DNA from: Tretioscincus oriximinensis
Lineage: Eukaryota; Chordata; Lepidosauria; Squamata; Gymnophthalmidae
Assembly: GCA_022410635.1 (NCBI GenBank)
Contig: JAJVDF010000297.1
Span: 1,344,154-1,408,153 of the forward strand
DNA: 64,000 nt
Direction of reading: 5' to 3'
The notes under the pieces are model-generated. The model searched no databases and was not told the DNA's origin. It saw only the letters and a program-made list of their open reading frames with translations. Shown piece after piece: positions 1 to 10,860 of this stretch (position 1 is its first letter; each line of letters starts with the position of its first letter). The position numbers were made by a program, and so were the translations under genes.

Positions 1-200
1 TTAATTTACAATACAGGACTAAAAAAAAAAACTTTTTTCATTATTTAACCTACAGAATACTTTCTGACTTCCATTTTCAGTGCAGTCCACCCCAAAAATC
101 AAACTACCAATGAACACTCATCGTATTTTGTTGATTTTTGAAACTACATACTCAGATTCTATTATTTGATCTTTCTGTGGGTACAATTAAGGAGGTGACC

Positions 201-1005
201 TGTGGGGGAATCTATAACAGCTTTTTACTGGCGACTGACACCAGGGAGCCATCGATAAAGTAGTAACAATAAATTTATTAACACAATTTTCCCATTTACC
301 AATACCCCAACAAAGTGAATACAGTGCAATAAGTTACCTTAACAATGGCAAAACAAAAGTGGCTACAGTGCCGAGAGAGTGTATTAACAATGGTTTAAAA
401 CCGCGATTATTAATTTGGCAAAACCCTAAGTGGAGGAAAAGGCCATGGCTGGGTATAGGAGTGCAGCATCTTGGAAAGGCCATCCCACTCGGCCTGTAAA
501 AGGCCGAACCGGATGGGACTTAAGAGCATTTTGGCTGCTCAACCCCTGTTGAGCCAGCCTGTGCAACTGCCCAGCCCTGAGCTGGGTCAGCGTTCCCTGG
601 CTCACACCTTTGTGAGCCCAGCCCGGCTCCCACCATTGCGAGCCTGGGCCACCAGAGGATCAAAGGAAGTTTTGTGAGGCTCTCTGAGTGCAAACTCTGT
701 CACGAGCCCCCTTCCTTGACTTCGGCTTCCAACCCCTTCCCAAGGGCAAGCTCGGCTACCCTAAAACCCTTAAGGGGTCCCTCATTACTATAACCTATGG
801 GACCAGTCAGGGGATATCTGCCCCCACGNCCAGTGACTGTCCCTTCTGGCCAATCCAAGATGCATAACCCGCCACAAGAACGGCATAGGCCTGAAATCAA
901 TTGGGAAAAAGAGCTATTGCATTATCTGATACATACGATGGTCTTATTGTTGGTTAAAAATTGAGATGCATTTGTGATGGGAATCACAGGGCACAAATGG
1001 CAAGA
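201..1005 (-). mobile_element. Possible solo LTR or other GC-rich dispersed repeat
   Basis: A block clearly richer in G+C (about 430-880) than the AT-rich DNA around it. Read on the minus strand it would end in CCCCCACA at 201, with an AATAAA at 279-274 some 75 bases before that end and a TATACCC-like string near 455, an order that fits U3-R-U5 of an LTR. No matching TG start or target duplication was found at the far side, so the limit near 1005 is a guess. Short open frames of 66-68 codons inside it resemble nothing I know. There is one N at 829. An unrelated GC-rich repeat is equally possible. Confidence 0.25.
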
Positions 1006-1021
1006 GTTGATCAAACTTGTG

Positions 1022-1312
1022 AGGCACAAATGGCGCAGAAGTTAAGAGACAGAGGTTTCTTTTCGAAGCCCTGTGTTTGCCATGGAGAGGGGTAAGTGCC
1101 CTCTACTGGCCTCAGCTTCAGCCAACTTATCTGCTCAAAAGGAAGTAGGTTTGCAATCCACATTTCAGGTAGATTAATGATTACAACAATATAGTGGGGA
1201 AGATAGAATAAATGTCAGCCTTCTGGTGAAAACTACCTTTGTAAGCTGCTCTGAGTCCCTTTGAGTGAGAAGGGCAGGGCATGAAAATCAGATTTGTCTT
1301 CTTTCTATTTCT
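1022..1312 (+). mobile_element. tRNA-headed SINE, diverged variant
   Basis: The body and 3' end follow the SINE at 4974-5261: GAAGCCCTGTG box-B region, GGGGAAGATAGAAT and a tail beginning TTTGTAAGCTGCTCTGAGTC, ending in a T/C-rich run. The head reads AGGCACAAATGGCGCAG in place of the TAGCTCAG version; the copies at 32622 and 55182 have the same style of head, so this may be an older subfamily. Confidence 0.75.
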
Positions 1313-2847
1313 ACTGCAAAAAATTCTCCTCCCAAATCAAAACGTATATTTTGCTTTTGTCAGCATTTCTCTACATTATAATATTTCCTTACAATATCAG
1401 TAGAATACTGGTTCTCCTCATCAGGCTGTTTCTTGCTCTGCTTTAGCAAACGAAAACATTTCAGCTGGTGTACAATGACCTTCTCCATCATGAAAGCCAA
1501 GAAATGTAACTGATTTCAGCGGTCTGTGAATGTTATAATAGCAGTGGTGAAACATTTTTGGCTTTATTACATCCCTGTGGACTCTTCCCTAACTGCCAGA
1601 AGACATATAGAAACTTACTGTCCACTGAAAATGTACAAATGTCTGTTGAGATTTAGCATCGAAAGGCAGTTCCCATAAAAGAATCTTTGAGCAAGCTACT
1701 TCATAGTTACTAATTGCTACAAAACACTGGCAATCAATGGAGTGTTCTTGCTCACTGATTCAACCAGCCAAAGTGGGCCACATTCATTTGGTCGTGGACT
1801 AATCTTAAAGCAGTAATCAATACTGTAATTACAATATATAACAAAGTAAAGTAGTAACGGAAATCCTAATAATTTATTTTAATTGTGTTTCTGCCACTCC
1901 AGAACATTCAGTCAAAGATTTACGGCTCATTGACTATTCAGTGCATTACTTTAAAAGAATCTCATGCAGGATATTTTTAACACACTTGGAAATTGGTACA
2001 AGATGGGGGTCCAGGTGATGGGACTCCTAAATATTGCATCATTTGATCTCAGGCAGAAAAGAGTGTTTTGATGGTGGTTGCAATATATGCCACGTGGAAA
2101 TCTCCTGATTTCTCACATGCCACCATTTCTGTTGGTGTATAGATCAGATGAATGTTTATCATGACAGTTGTAACCCATAATTTCTGTAAGTATTCTCATT
2201 CCCACATATTCCTATTAACTCTTCTCTGGCTTGACCCCAGTGATAATTCAAGGTCCCATAATTGAATACTTTTGCCTTTCATGCATTTGACACTGTATGC
2301 TTTGCTAATATCCACCAGGAACTGATATGAACTGGGAAAGGTATAAAATCTCCACTTTGGAGCTACCTAATGATTCTTGGATACTCACTGTTAACCTATT
2401 CAGAGACCTACTATAAGAAAGTTTAAATGTGGAAGGGGAAGAATACTGATCTCTTGCTTGAATTAAGCTTTTCTGACGAAAAGTGATTTATGCCATTAGT
2501 ACAAGAGCAAATAAAATCTATAAAATACGATATATGAGCAGATCATTATCAATGAAGCAGGTCTTACTTCATGTAAAACATGGATATCAGAATTTGTAGC
2601 ATTACTCTGGTATTAGATGAGAAGTAACTGACGATCAACTGTTTTGTAGTCCCTATTGTTCTTGTAGACAGCATTTCTGTTATAAAAGCCTGTAAATTAC
2701 AGTTATAACCTGTTTAAGACAATAAAAGAAAAAACGGTAAAACTGAGTTAGTAAAATGGTAGTGCCTGTTAATCTGCTGTGATTCAGAATGTGGTTTATT
2801 ATGGCTCTGAGAATATACATAATTGGATTTCTCTGATGCTACGCATA
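1313..2847. other. Unassigned AT-rich sequence
   Basis: No ATG-started open frame of 60 codons or more on either strand, no inverted or tandem repeat that stood out, and no repeat family recognised. It could be intronic or intergenic. Confidence 0.5.
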
Positions 2848-3200
2848 AAAAAAACAAGAAATGCCTCACTGAGTCAGAGCAGTGTCCCATCTAGTCCAAC
2901 AATCTGCTTTTAGATTAGCCATCAATCTGCATAGAGGGACAATCAGCAGGACATGCATACACAATTTGCTCTGTTTGATATCTCCCAACAGCTGGCCTTT
3001 AGATGCAAACCACCTCCAACAATCAACGATGATGCACATCAATAACTTTGGCTTCCAAAGCTTTTTTTGAAACCAGCCTAGCTGAAAGTTCTCCCTAACC
3101 ATTTTGTCTACACCATGCATAATTTTATACACTTCTGTAATCTTTCCTCTCACTCCTCTCCTTTCTAGACTAAAAAGCTCCAGGTGCCTCTGTGTGTGTG
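2848..3200 (-). mobile_element. CR1 LINE, worn 3' fragment
   Basis: On the minus strand a peptide containing LFSLERRGVRGKITEVYKIM is visible around 3090-3180. This is the CR1 ORF2 C-terminal motif seen better preserved at 6536-6600. The terminal part (CATCTAGTCCAACAATCTG, near 2890) corresponds to the CR1 3' UTR. More diverged than the other CR1 copies here. Confidence 0.75.
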
Positions 3201-3204
3201 TATT

Positions 3205-3262
3205 TGCATTTCTATATACCATCCTATACCCAAATGTCTCAGGAGGTTTAATACTGCAGCAC
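3205..3262 (-). mobile_element. L2 LINE 3'-end remnant
   Basis: Reads on + as CATTTCTATATACCATCCTATACCCAAATGTCTCAGG, the reverse complement of the L2 terminus (CCTGAGACCTTCGGGTATAG) seen at 53947. It abuts the CR1 fragment. Confidence 0.4.
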
Positions 3263-3490
3263 TTTAATTGTAAAGATGCTCCTCCAACATACCTTTACTT
3301 TTAATTCAAACTAAACTAGAAAAAAATGAATTAAGATAATTCTTCTAGAAAGTTTAAAAGTAAGTGTATGACTTTACATTCACACTCTGTCACTCCCCAC
3401 TGAATCCTCTCCACTTGCTTTTCAAGATGCTATAGTGAAAGGCTCATACTGTTGCCACTGATTTAAATTAGGGCATCTTAATATTAGCTT

Positions 3491-3541
3491 CACTATTTGC
3501 ACTATCATTTGCACTATCATAAAGTGCACTATTTGCACTTT
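3491..3541 (+). repeat. Short imperfect tandem repeat
   Basis: The unit CACTATTTGCACTATCAT and shorter derivatives recur three to four times directly upstream of the next SINE. Could be slippage or a scrambled target duplication. Confidence 0.4.
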
Positions 3542-3836
3542 ATGGCTCAGTCGCTAAGGATACGGTCTCTCATCTGGGAGAGTGGGTTTCGAAGCCCTGT
3601 GTCGGACGTGGGGAGGGGTAAGCACCTTCTCCTAGCCTGTAACTCTAGTCAACCCAGCTATTTGAAAGTAAGAATTGCAAGAAATTGCAACCGACTGCAA
3701 CTAGATTAATGAGAACCACCACAGCCTGGTGAGGAAGATAGAATGGTAAGCCTTTGGGCAAAATACCATTGTAAGCTGCTTTGAGTCCTTTGAAATGTGA
3801 GAAAAGTGGGTTATAAGAACCCAGTTCTTCTTCTTT
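3535..3836 (+). mobile_element. tRNA-headed SINE
   Basis: Head GGCTCAGTCGCTAAGGATAC, box B GGGTTTCGAAGCCC, the A/G-rich middle with AATTGCAAGAAATTGCAA, and the tail GTAAGCTGCTTTGAGTCC ending in TTCTTCTTC. The first bases of the head are missing or altered. Confidence 0.9.
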
Positions 3837-3960
3837 ATTTTTTCCCTAATATTTATTTATTTATTTATATATTTCACCATATACCCAAGGTTCACAAGGC
3901 AGATTACAGCAAAACAGCTATAAAAACAGTTTTAAATGGTGACAGTGTCTCCATGGGGGG
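3837..3960 (-). mobile_element. L2 LINE 3'-end fragment
   Basis: Starts on + with repeated ATTT units (TATTTATTTATTTATATATT) followed by CATATACCCAAGGTTCACAAGGC, the reverse complement of an L2 3' end with its (AAAT)n tail. It lies directly against the SINE tail. Confidence 0.55.
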
Positions 3961-4973
3961 AATACTATTTCCTCAACCAAAGGCCAGTTATCTACATTGC
4001 TAATGATCAAATCACCTATCACACAAAGCCCCTTGATGTCCAGTAAGAAATAGACCCCTTATAAAGGAGAACTGCTTTCTCTGACTGATATCCCCCTTTC
4101 CCTTTTCCTCCTTTTAAGGGACAAAGAATCATCAACCTGCCAATGCGACTATACTAACAGATCCCCAATTGTCCTTCTCACTTGTTCCAGTTGAACCATC
4201 TTGGTTTCAAGGAATCCAAAGAGACAGGAGCTCCTTACAATGAATGCACCCTTATAATCTTTGTCCAGAAGAGGTACATATGGAATCCAGTGCATATCGT
4301 ATATTTCATACCCTTTCTACCCTGCACACTTTAAAAAATTCAACATTGCCCACTTCTAATAATGAGGTCTCAGCTGCTGACTATCTTAAAATAATTACCT
4401 GCTTACTAGTTGTATTTCAGATATTATGCACTGTTTAACAGCAGGATATGCCCTGGAGTTTCAGATCACAAGAGTCGAGTTTTTCAGGCCAATTTCACCT
4501 TATCTTTCAAACACTGTGACTCCTGCTGTCTTCCCAGCAGGCAGCAGGGTATGCAAACGAGGTCCTAGTTTTTGCCTCCTCCCTTCTCTAGGTAATCTGC
4601 TGCTGCATAGCAGATACGATATAGTATTTTTTATGGATTGAAGTATTCCCCTTATTTTTCTATATTTTATGCCTTGTATTATCTAGCTAATTTAGAGCAC
4701 AATTACACATCAAATATTTTAAACATTCAAAAATTAAAAAAATATTCTACATTTTTCAAATAGTCTATTTTAAGCTGTCCATTACTACAGGTGTTATTAG
4801 CACACTGATATGGGCCCTGTCTATTCATTTCTACTTTAGCTGCAAACAACAATTGGCAGATTATGGGTCAATCAGCAGATGTTCGCATTGTTCTGTTTGG
4901 TCTTCTTTTAAAAAGAGCAGTTGAGAGGGGGGCATATCCAGCATAGTTGTTTATTACAGTCATGGAGCCCTAG
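3961..4973. other. Unassigned sequence
   Basis: Two overlapping + frames of 64 and 71 codons (4244-4438, 4426-4641) look like chance. No repeat family recognised. Confidence 0.45.
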
Positions 4974-5261
4974 TAGGCACGGATAGCTCAGTCGCTAAGG
5001 AATCCGTCTCTCATCTGGGAGATCGGGTTTCAAAGGCCTGTGTCGGACGTGGGGAGGGGTGAGCATCTCCCACTAGCCAACCCAGCTATTCGAAAGCATT
5101 AATTGCAAGAAATTGCAACTGAATGCAAGTAGATACATGGGAACCACCACAACATGGTGGGGAAGATAGAATGTAAACCTTCGAGCAAAAATTCCCTTGT
5201 AAGCCACTTTGACTCCTTTTGAAAGGTGAGAAAAGCAGGGTATAGGAATCCAGTTCTTCTT
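4974..5261 (+). mobile_element. tRNA-headed SINE with L2-like 3' end (reference copy)
   Basis: The most complete copy. Box A is TAGCTCAGTCG at 4984-4994 and box B is GGGTTTCAAAGGC at 5025-5037, the spacing of an internal RNA polymerase III promoter. The head resembles tRNA-Lys. A middle part includes AATTGCAAGAAATTGCAACT. The 3' part, TTGTAAGCCACTTTGACTCC to AAAGCAGGGTATAGGAA, is alignable with the end of the L2 at 56776-56820. It ends in TTCTTCTT rather than poly-A. CTAG on both sides (4970-4973, 5262-5265) may be a short target duplication. Eleven copies or parts of this family lie in the window. Confidence 0.92.
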
Positions 5262-5265
5262 CTAG

Positions 5266-5839
5266 ACAGCAATCCACATATCACTTATTTATTCTGCTAT
5301 AGTCAGATACTTTGGCATAAAGTATGAACATTCAAGAATAAAACACTACAGACAGTGGTCTAGATACTGTCATAGTCTAAGTAGTTCACAGAGAAGCAAA
5401 ACAAAGGTGGTCTGATGCATGGGTTTTGTCAATATTGATCACTATTCTTGTATTGAGTGTGGGGCTCTCCCGTGCTCTGCCTATCCTTTTTTTCATTCCC
5501 CTTTCAATTCAGATGACCGGGCTTTATTTTCAGTTATTTATCTCAGTCTAGAGATGTCACCACCATCTTGCTGTTCCCTTTTCAGCCATCATCCCATTGT
5601 CAGCATGCAGACACTCCTGCGGTGGTATTATTCACAAGCACACTTCCACAAACATTTAAAACTTCTCCCTCTTCACCAAACACATGACAGGACTGTGATT
5701 GGGCTTTCTTCCCCAATCTTAATTCCAAATAGATGTTCCCGCTTTCTTTTGATTTTGGGCTTCCTCCCTAATAGGTTGTCTAGGAAAAAAGAGAGAGAGC
5801 CATAATCTTAGCCAGTCTGAATGGAAAAGAGTATACCAC
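5266..5839. other. Unassigned sequence with a chance-like open frame
   Basis: Holds a + frame of 128 codons at 5419-5805. The peptide has many Ser, His, Leu and Cys residues, no recognisable domain and no repeat-free conserved block. I treat it as non-coding. Confidence 0.45.
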
Positions 5840-7050
5840 ACTCATAGTATAAGAGGACAGCTGGATTCGAAACTGGCTAAAAGATAGAAAACAGAGGGTA
5901 GTAATAAATAGACAGTTCTTTGAGTGGAAAGAGGTAAGAAGTGGGGTACCCCATGAGTCTGTACTGGGACCTCTACTTTTCAATACCTTTATAAATGATC
6001 TTTGATGGCGAGGTAAATAGTGAAGTATCCAAGTTTGCTGACGACACTAAACTGCTCAGGGTAGTGAAAACTGAAAGTACTTGTAAGGCACTCCAGAGTG
6101 ATCTATTGAAATTGGGTGAGTGGGCAACAAAGTGGCAAATACATTTCAATTTAAGGAAGTGCAAGGTCATGAACATGGGAGCAAAGAACCCCAACTACTC
6201 CTACCATTTGATGGGAACCAAACTTTCTGTAACCGAGCAAGAAAAGTATCCTGGGGTGTTGATGGACAATTCGATGAAGATGTCAACCCAATGTGCAGCA
6301 GCAGCAAAAAAGGCAAATTCCATGTTGGAAAGGAATCGAAAACAAGTCAGCAAATGTTGTTTTGCCTCTTTATAAATCTGTGGTGAAGTCACATTTGGAA
6401 TACTGTGTTCAATTATGGTCACCACATCTCAAGAGGGATATTGTAGAACTAGAGAAGGTGCAGAAAAGGGCAACAAGAATGATCAAGGGTCTGGAGCGCC
6501 TGGCTTATGAAGTCAGGCTGCAACATCTGGGCCTCTTCAGCCTGGAAAGGCGACGTTTGAGAGGTTATCTAAGTGAAGTGTACAAAATCATGCATGGGGT
6601 GGATAGGGTGAATAGAGAAAAAATGTTTTCTCTCACACACAACACTAGGATCAGATGGCACTCCTTAAAATTGATGGCTACAAAAAGTTAGAACAGACAA
6701 AGGAAAGTATTTTTTTCACCCAGAGATCATCGGTCTGTGGAATTTATTTCCTAAAGAGGTAATGGTAGCTAACAGCTTGGATAGTTTCAAGACAGGACTA
6801 GACAGTTTATGGACACCATGGATATAAATGGGTACTAGGATGGATGTCTGGATGTTGCCTCCGGGATGGAGCAACAGGCAGGACTCCTGAAATACCATTT
6901 GCAGGGAGTCATGAGCAGGTGCATATTTTACTTTCCCCTTCCTGACTACCCAGGTGCATCTGTTGGGCCTCTGTGTGAGAAAGAATGCTGGACTAGATGG
7001 GCTGTGGCCTGACCCAGTATGGCTCTTCTTGTGTTCTTATGTTCTTATGA
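5840..7050 (+). mobile_element. CR1 LINE, 5'-truncated, with intact 3' end
   Basis: Carries the later half of CR1 ORF2 and the 3' UTR. The 3' end reads GGACTAGATGGGCTGTGGCC then GACCCAGTATGGCTCTTC and closes with two tandem copies of GTTCTTATG at about 7033-7049, the short terminal repeat expected of CR1. The 5' end is cut in the reverse transcriptase, the usual outcome of incomplete target-primed reverse transcription. The same 3' end appears on the minus strand at 28940 and 34105. Confidence 0.93.
5851..6690 (+). pseudogene. CR1 ORF2 reverse transcriptase, broken
   Basis: In order: WIRNWLKDRKQRVVIN and SGVPHESVLGPLLFN (5860-5985), then a frame break at about 5990-6000, then KFADDTKLL with the FADD catalytic residues at 6034-6045, then AAAAKKANSML, a second frame break near 6330, and [20 protein letters not shown] to LGLFSLERRRLRG (about 6390-6570). 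This is the palm-to-C-terminal order of CR1 reverse transcriptase. The usual GVPQG reads GVPHE. At least two frameshifts make it inactive. Confidence 0.9.
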
Positions 7051-8104
7051 GAGGACAGCAACCACTTGATCGAAGGGAATCCCCAGAAACTAACTGTTCC
7101 CAGCCAGTCGTTGCTGTTTCCTCATAGGTTCCCACACTTCATCTTTCCCACTTGTGAAGAGGACAGGGATAAGGGCTGCATTTTTTCTCTCTCTCTGAAA
7201 CTGAAGCTGCATTTTTTCTTTTGTTGCCTTGTTTGCAAAGCCCATTCTTTTCCCCCATCAGTTGCCACAGGTTATCACATGTCTAGAGTAAGGAGATGCA
7301 AGGATACCTGTCTATGAAATGAATGATGTAACATTAGCCCGATCCCCACAAACAATATACTGCACTTTGGACATGACTTTACCTTCATTGCATCCCATGA
7401 AGACCTGTGTGTCCAGTGTTCCACCCATAGCAAATTCCCTTTGCCACAGAACAACTAGCCATTGCATTTCATCCGATTCAGCATTAGACATTTTCTAACA
7501 TCTGAATGAAGACTTGCTTTGGGACATTAATCTTGCAAGAGTTTGGGGCAAAACCAACACACTATTGGCTTTTGGCTTGCAGAGAATGCTTGGGAATAGT
7601 ACGCATGGTCACAGAGAATGCTGGGGATTGTAGTTAGTATAGCATAGCAATGACTTTTGGGTCGCCTCATTCTATGGTATTGCTAGTCGAAGAGACACAG
7701 AAGCCTGGATGGCAAGATAAGGTGGGGCAACTGCCGAACATTTTTGTTTTGTTTGTTTGTTTGTTTAAGCATGGTAAACCCTGTTGTGGGGATTTGCTCA
7801 TTAAAATAACTTTCCACAAAAAGGGAAGATTTCCACAGAAGTAGGAAGTGAAAACACATCAGCACAGTGCCTTCAAGGGGAAGTTCAAAATTGACATTTC
7901 AGTCATGGCTTTTCTTAGATGTCCTTTCCCAAAATTTTCCTCAGACAAAAAGGGACCTTAAATATGACCTTTACTCGGGGCACTGCTAGTTGCACAGTTA
8001 TCACTGAATCCATACTCTTCTATTACATCCCATTTGATTCTTTTCAGAATAACTCTTTTTAAAACACTGTTCCATTGTACTTTATATCCAACTCAAGTTC
8101 GTTA
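7051..8104. other. Unassigned sequence
   Basis: No repeat family recognised apart from the (GTTT)n tract. Short frames of 60-83 codons look like chance. Confidence 0.45.
7745..7767 (+). repeat. (GTTT)n microsatellite
   Basis: Five to six tandem GTTT units. Could be the tail of an unrecognised retroposon on the minus strand. Confidence 0.8.
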
Positions 8105-8111
8105 AAAATGA

Positions 8112-8345
8112 AAGGCTGTTGTTGTTCAGTCGCATAGTTGTGTTTGACTTTTCATCACCCCATGAACTTTAACACACTGGTTTCTAGCAGCAGCTACTCT
8201 TTAAGTTCTTTTAAGTTCATATCCATTGCTTCCTTTTTAACATCCATCCATTTCAGCCCAACATTGCCTTTTCTTTTTGCCTCCAGTGTTTCCTGGCAGT
8301 TCAGTGCCTTCCCCAGTGATTCTTGCCTTTGCATAATGAGGGGAT
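8112..8345 (-). mobile_element. BovB-like RTE LINE, 3' fragment
   Basis: The + strand reads GTTGTTGTTCAGTCGCATAG then GTTGTGTTTGACTTTTCATC and ACCCCATGAAC. This is a diverged form of the reverse complement of the BovB 3' end known from ruminants and squamates. Later parts (CATTGCTTCCTTTTTAACAT, TTGCCTCCAGTGTTTCCTGG) fit the same element loosely. No coding part is left. BovB is known to have moved horizontally between squamates and ruminants; in a lizard or snake its presence is ordinary. Confidence 0.6.
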
Positions 8346-9540
8346 TCCTGCTTCAAATGGTACCTTCCTCTCTGTCTTTCTACAGTTGCATGGCTTTTTT
8401 CAGATGGGTGGAACAACCACAAAAAGAGGCCTGAGAGAGGAATGATAACTCTGTCAGAAAACTACATGATAGTGACCATAGCAATTATTTTATTGTTGTT
8501 GTTATAATTTATTATTATTTTGATGACAAATTAACACAGTGATAGAACAAATTACCTGGGAAACAGGCCACTATCTCTCCAGCAATGTCTCCAGCAATGG
8601 CAAACTGTATCTATGATGACAAGGAAATGGCATAGAAATGGCCAGGAGTTGCCCATAACTCAGTGAATATTGAGCAACAATGACAACCTAAATGTTAATA
8701 CAGTTCTGCTTTCTCCACCTCTGCTTTTGACTAACGTGTGTTTTACAACTCCAGCGATAACAGTTCATTCCCCTTTGATAGTTCTTCAGTATTTGCTAAA
8801 AGGTTGTATGGCAAATACCTGTGAAAATAGATGACATTCCTACAAGAATGCAAATTCTAAATACCTTAAACCCACTGCTCTGTTATATTATTCTCCTTGA
8901 CAAGATGTGATGATGCCAGTAGCTGTTAAACACACTTCTGTCAGGGCTCTGCAAAAGTATCTAATTGGTGGTTGTAGCCTAACAGTGAGTTTAAATGTTA
9001 ATGAGTCGGGTACCTAAATTACATGCATGAGAAACTGCATACTTATTCTAGACAGGTCAGCTAGGCAAGGAAGTAGGCATTGCTTCAGCAGCTAATTTTG
9101 CCAGTTATTTTAAGAGATTAGTACAGTTTCTAAATAATTATGATGCATTCTCTGTCCTTGGTGTCAGACAAAGCTGGGTGAGCAGTGGCGGCAAACGTAA
9201 GACACTTATCTTTGACTATTCTCACAGGGAACTAAATTGAAATTACTGAAAATAAATTACAGTCATTTCCTTACTTCCTGTAAGGTAGGGAGGCAGACAG
9301 GCAGTTCTCCTCTAGAGGAATATAATATGCATGAAGCTGAAGCTGTGTTCATACATCCCAGACAGTTGCCCAAAAGGACATTAGAGACAGTAGTGTGATG
9401 GCCCTTATGCCCCCACCTATCTTTAATTCACCTTTTGTAGACGAGAATGTTCATGAATTGAAAGGAAATAGCTTGAACTCAGAATCTGTAGCATTAATGC
9501 ATCAATGATTGCAATGTTCCAAGGTCTGCAATTGGTTTTG
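8346..9540. other. Unassigned AT-rich sequence
   Basis: Beyond a chance frame ending at 8434 there is no open frame of 60 codons. No repeat recognised. Confidence 0.5.
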
Positions 9541-9612
9541 TTGTTGTCTTGTTGTTATCCACTCTGAGACCTTCGGATATAGGATGGTATAAAAATGCAA
9601 ATAAAGAAATAA
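9541..9612 (+). mobile_element. L2 LINE 3' end
   Basis: CCACTCTGAGACCTTCGGAT then ATAGGATGGTATAAAAATGC and AAATAAAGAAATAA: the L2 terminal block and its tail. Confidence 0.65.
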
Positions 9613-9805
9613 TGAACAATAAATATAGTGGTCAACCAAATCAAGGGACATAACCCCACCACCACCATTTCTGATGTTTAAAAATGCACCACTGGATCAT
9701 AAATCTTGTTCTCCCTTCAGCCCAAAAAGGGGAAATACCTGTTTCTCAAGAAAAGTGAATTATCATTGAATAGTGAAACATTCTGATTAGACAATGAGCT
9801 TCTTT

Positions 9806-9953
9806 TGCATTTTCGATGCTGTAGAACACAAAGTGAAAGCCAGTATATCCAATAAAACCTGATTTTCCATTAATAAATCTGTTACAACTGCTGTGGAAAA
9901 TCAGATTATAATGGATATAGTGATTTTCACTTTGTGCTCCACATTGTATTGCA
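9806..9953. mobile_element. Palindromic MITE-like element
   Basis: Two arms of about 60 bases in inverted orientation around a spacer of about 24 bases (9870-9893). Matched strings are TGATTTTCCA (9860-9869) against TGGAAAATCA (9894-9903), and AACACAAAGTGAAA against TTTCACTTTGTGCT, with a few mismatches and a 4-base length difference. TGCA lies at both outer ends. The shape is that of a non-autonomous DNA transposon collapsed to a hairpin. Superfamily not assigned and no target duplication seen. Confidence 0.6.
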
Positions 9954-10424
9954 TATATACAAGTTGTACTGGATATACTTCTGCAGATGGTATTTAAGAC
10001 AATTTCTCTGGCAAGAATATACCTCTTCTTTAATCTTATGGTAATGCATAATCAATTTGTTTCTGAGGGATATCAAATGAAAGTACTCTGTACTGTGCTC
10101 TATTGATCAGTAAAATTATTTCTGTTGATGACACAAAGGTCCAAAGCAATTATAAAAATTTACAAAATTCTGATGTTTATAATGCCAGACATCATTGCTT
10201 CTTACAAAGCACACAGGGAAGAGAGTAAAACATTTTTTATGTTTACAGGAAGCTACAACAAACTTGAAGACAGTTCATGCTTAGGTGAAAACCTATTATT
10301 GATTACTCTTGATTTCAGAACTGATTTCACAATTATAACAAAGATTTTTAGCTTGGTTGAGTAGGGGAGTAAATACTTTATGTAAGTTGTATTTATCAGT
10401 TGTCCTGTTTTTCATTTTCAGAGA

Positions 10425-10455
10425 AATAGCCATGTTAGTCTAGACCCTTTGCTGG
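10425..10455 (+). repeat. Fragment of an amniote dispersed repeat
   Basis: TTTCAGAGAAATAGCCATGT then TAGTCTAG resembles one end of a repeat common in reptile genomes. The opposite end of what looks like the same family (GAACTTTCGTAGACAGTCTG, CTTCTTCAGATCTG) is at 22612-22700. Assignment is from memory only. Confidence 0.3.
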
Positions 10456-10661
10456 ACTTGTTTTTTTTTTGTTTCGTATAATTAATAAAAATTAATCTTT
10501 TTAAAAAGGACTTGGGGAGTAAATACTACATTGGCAAACTATGACTGCTATCAACATTGTGCCACTGGATTAACTTTGCACCCTCCAGACAAGCGATTTA
10601 AATCCAGAATTCATTTTAAATTCAGAATAACCTAATTGCCCCTCCATCCTCACTTTTCTGC

Positions 10662-10835
10662 ATTACCACAGTGAGGAGCTGACATATCCATGGGGAATTG
10701 TATTCTAATTCCATTACATGATTACTCCCTTGTTCCTGTTCCCCCACTTGTGTGCCTCAGATCTCAGCCAAATGCACATGCCTTGCCTCAAACCTTGGCT
10801 AAATTCTCACTTTTTCCTGCCTGTCCCTTCACCTG
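10662..10835 (+). repeat. Dispersed repeat A, copy 1
   Basis: About 170 bases that match, in inverted orientation, 18341-18530. Shared blocks include AGGAGCTGACATATCCA, GGAATTGTATTC, GCACATGCCTTGCC and a CTTTTTCCTGCCTGT end. Family unknown. Diverged by substitutions and small indels, so an old pair. Confidence 0.65.
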
Positions 10836-10860
10836 CACGCTAGAGTACCTTATTTTCTTT

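Noticed and set aside
187..200. AAGGAGGTGACC resembles a bacterial ribosome binding site
   Set aside because: The whole window is vertebrate-type repeat DNA and no bacterial-style gene follows.
4974..5040. tRNA gene (Lys-like, with box A and box B)
   Set aside because: It is the head of a SINE: it is followed by the SINE body and tail, occurs in many copies, and does not close into a full cloverleaf with matched acceptor stem.
5419..5805. 128-codon open frame on +
   Set aside because: Composition-driven (Ser, His, Leu, Cys), no known motif, single exon with no context.
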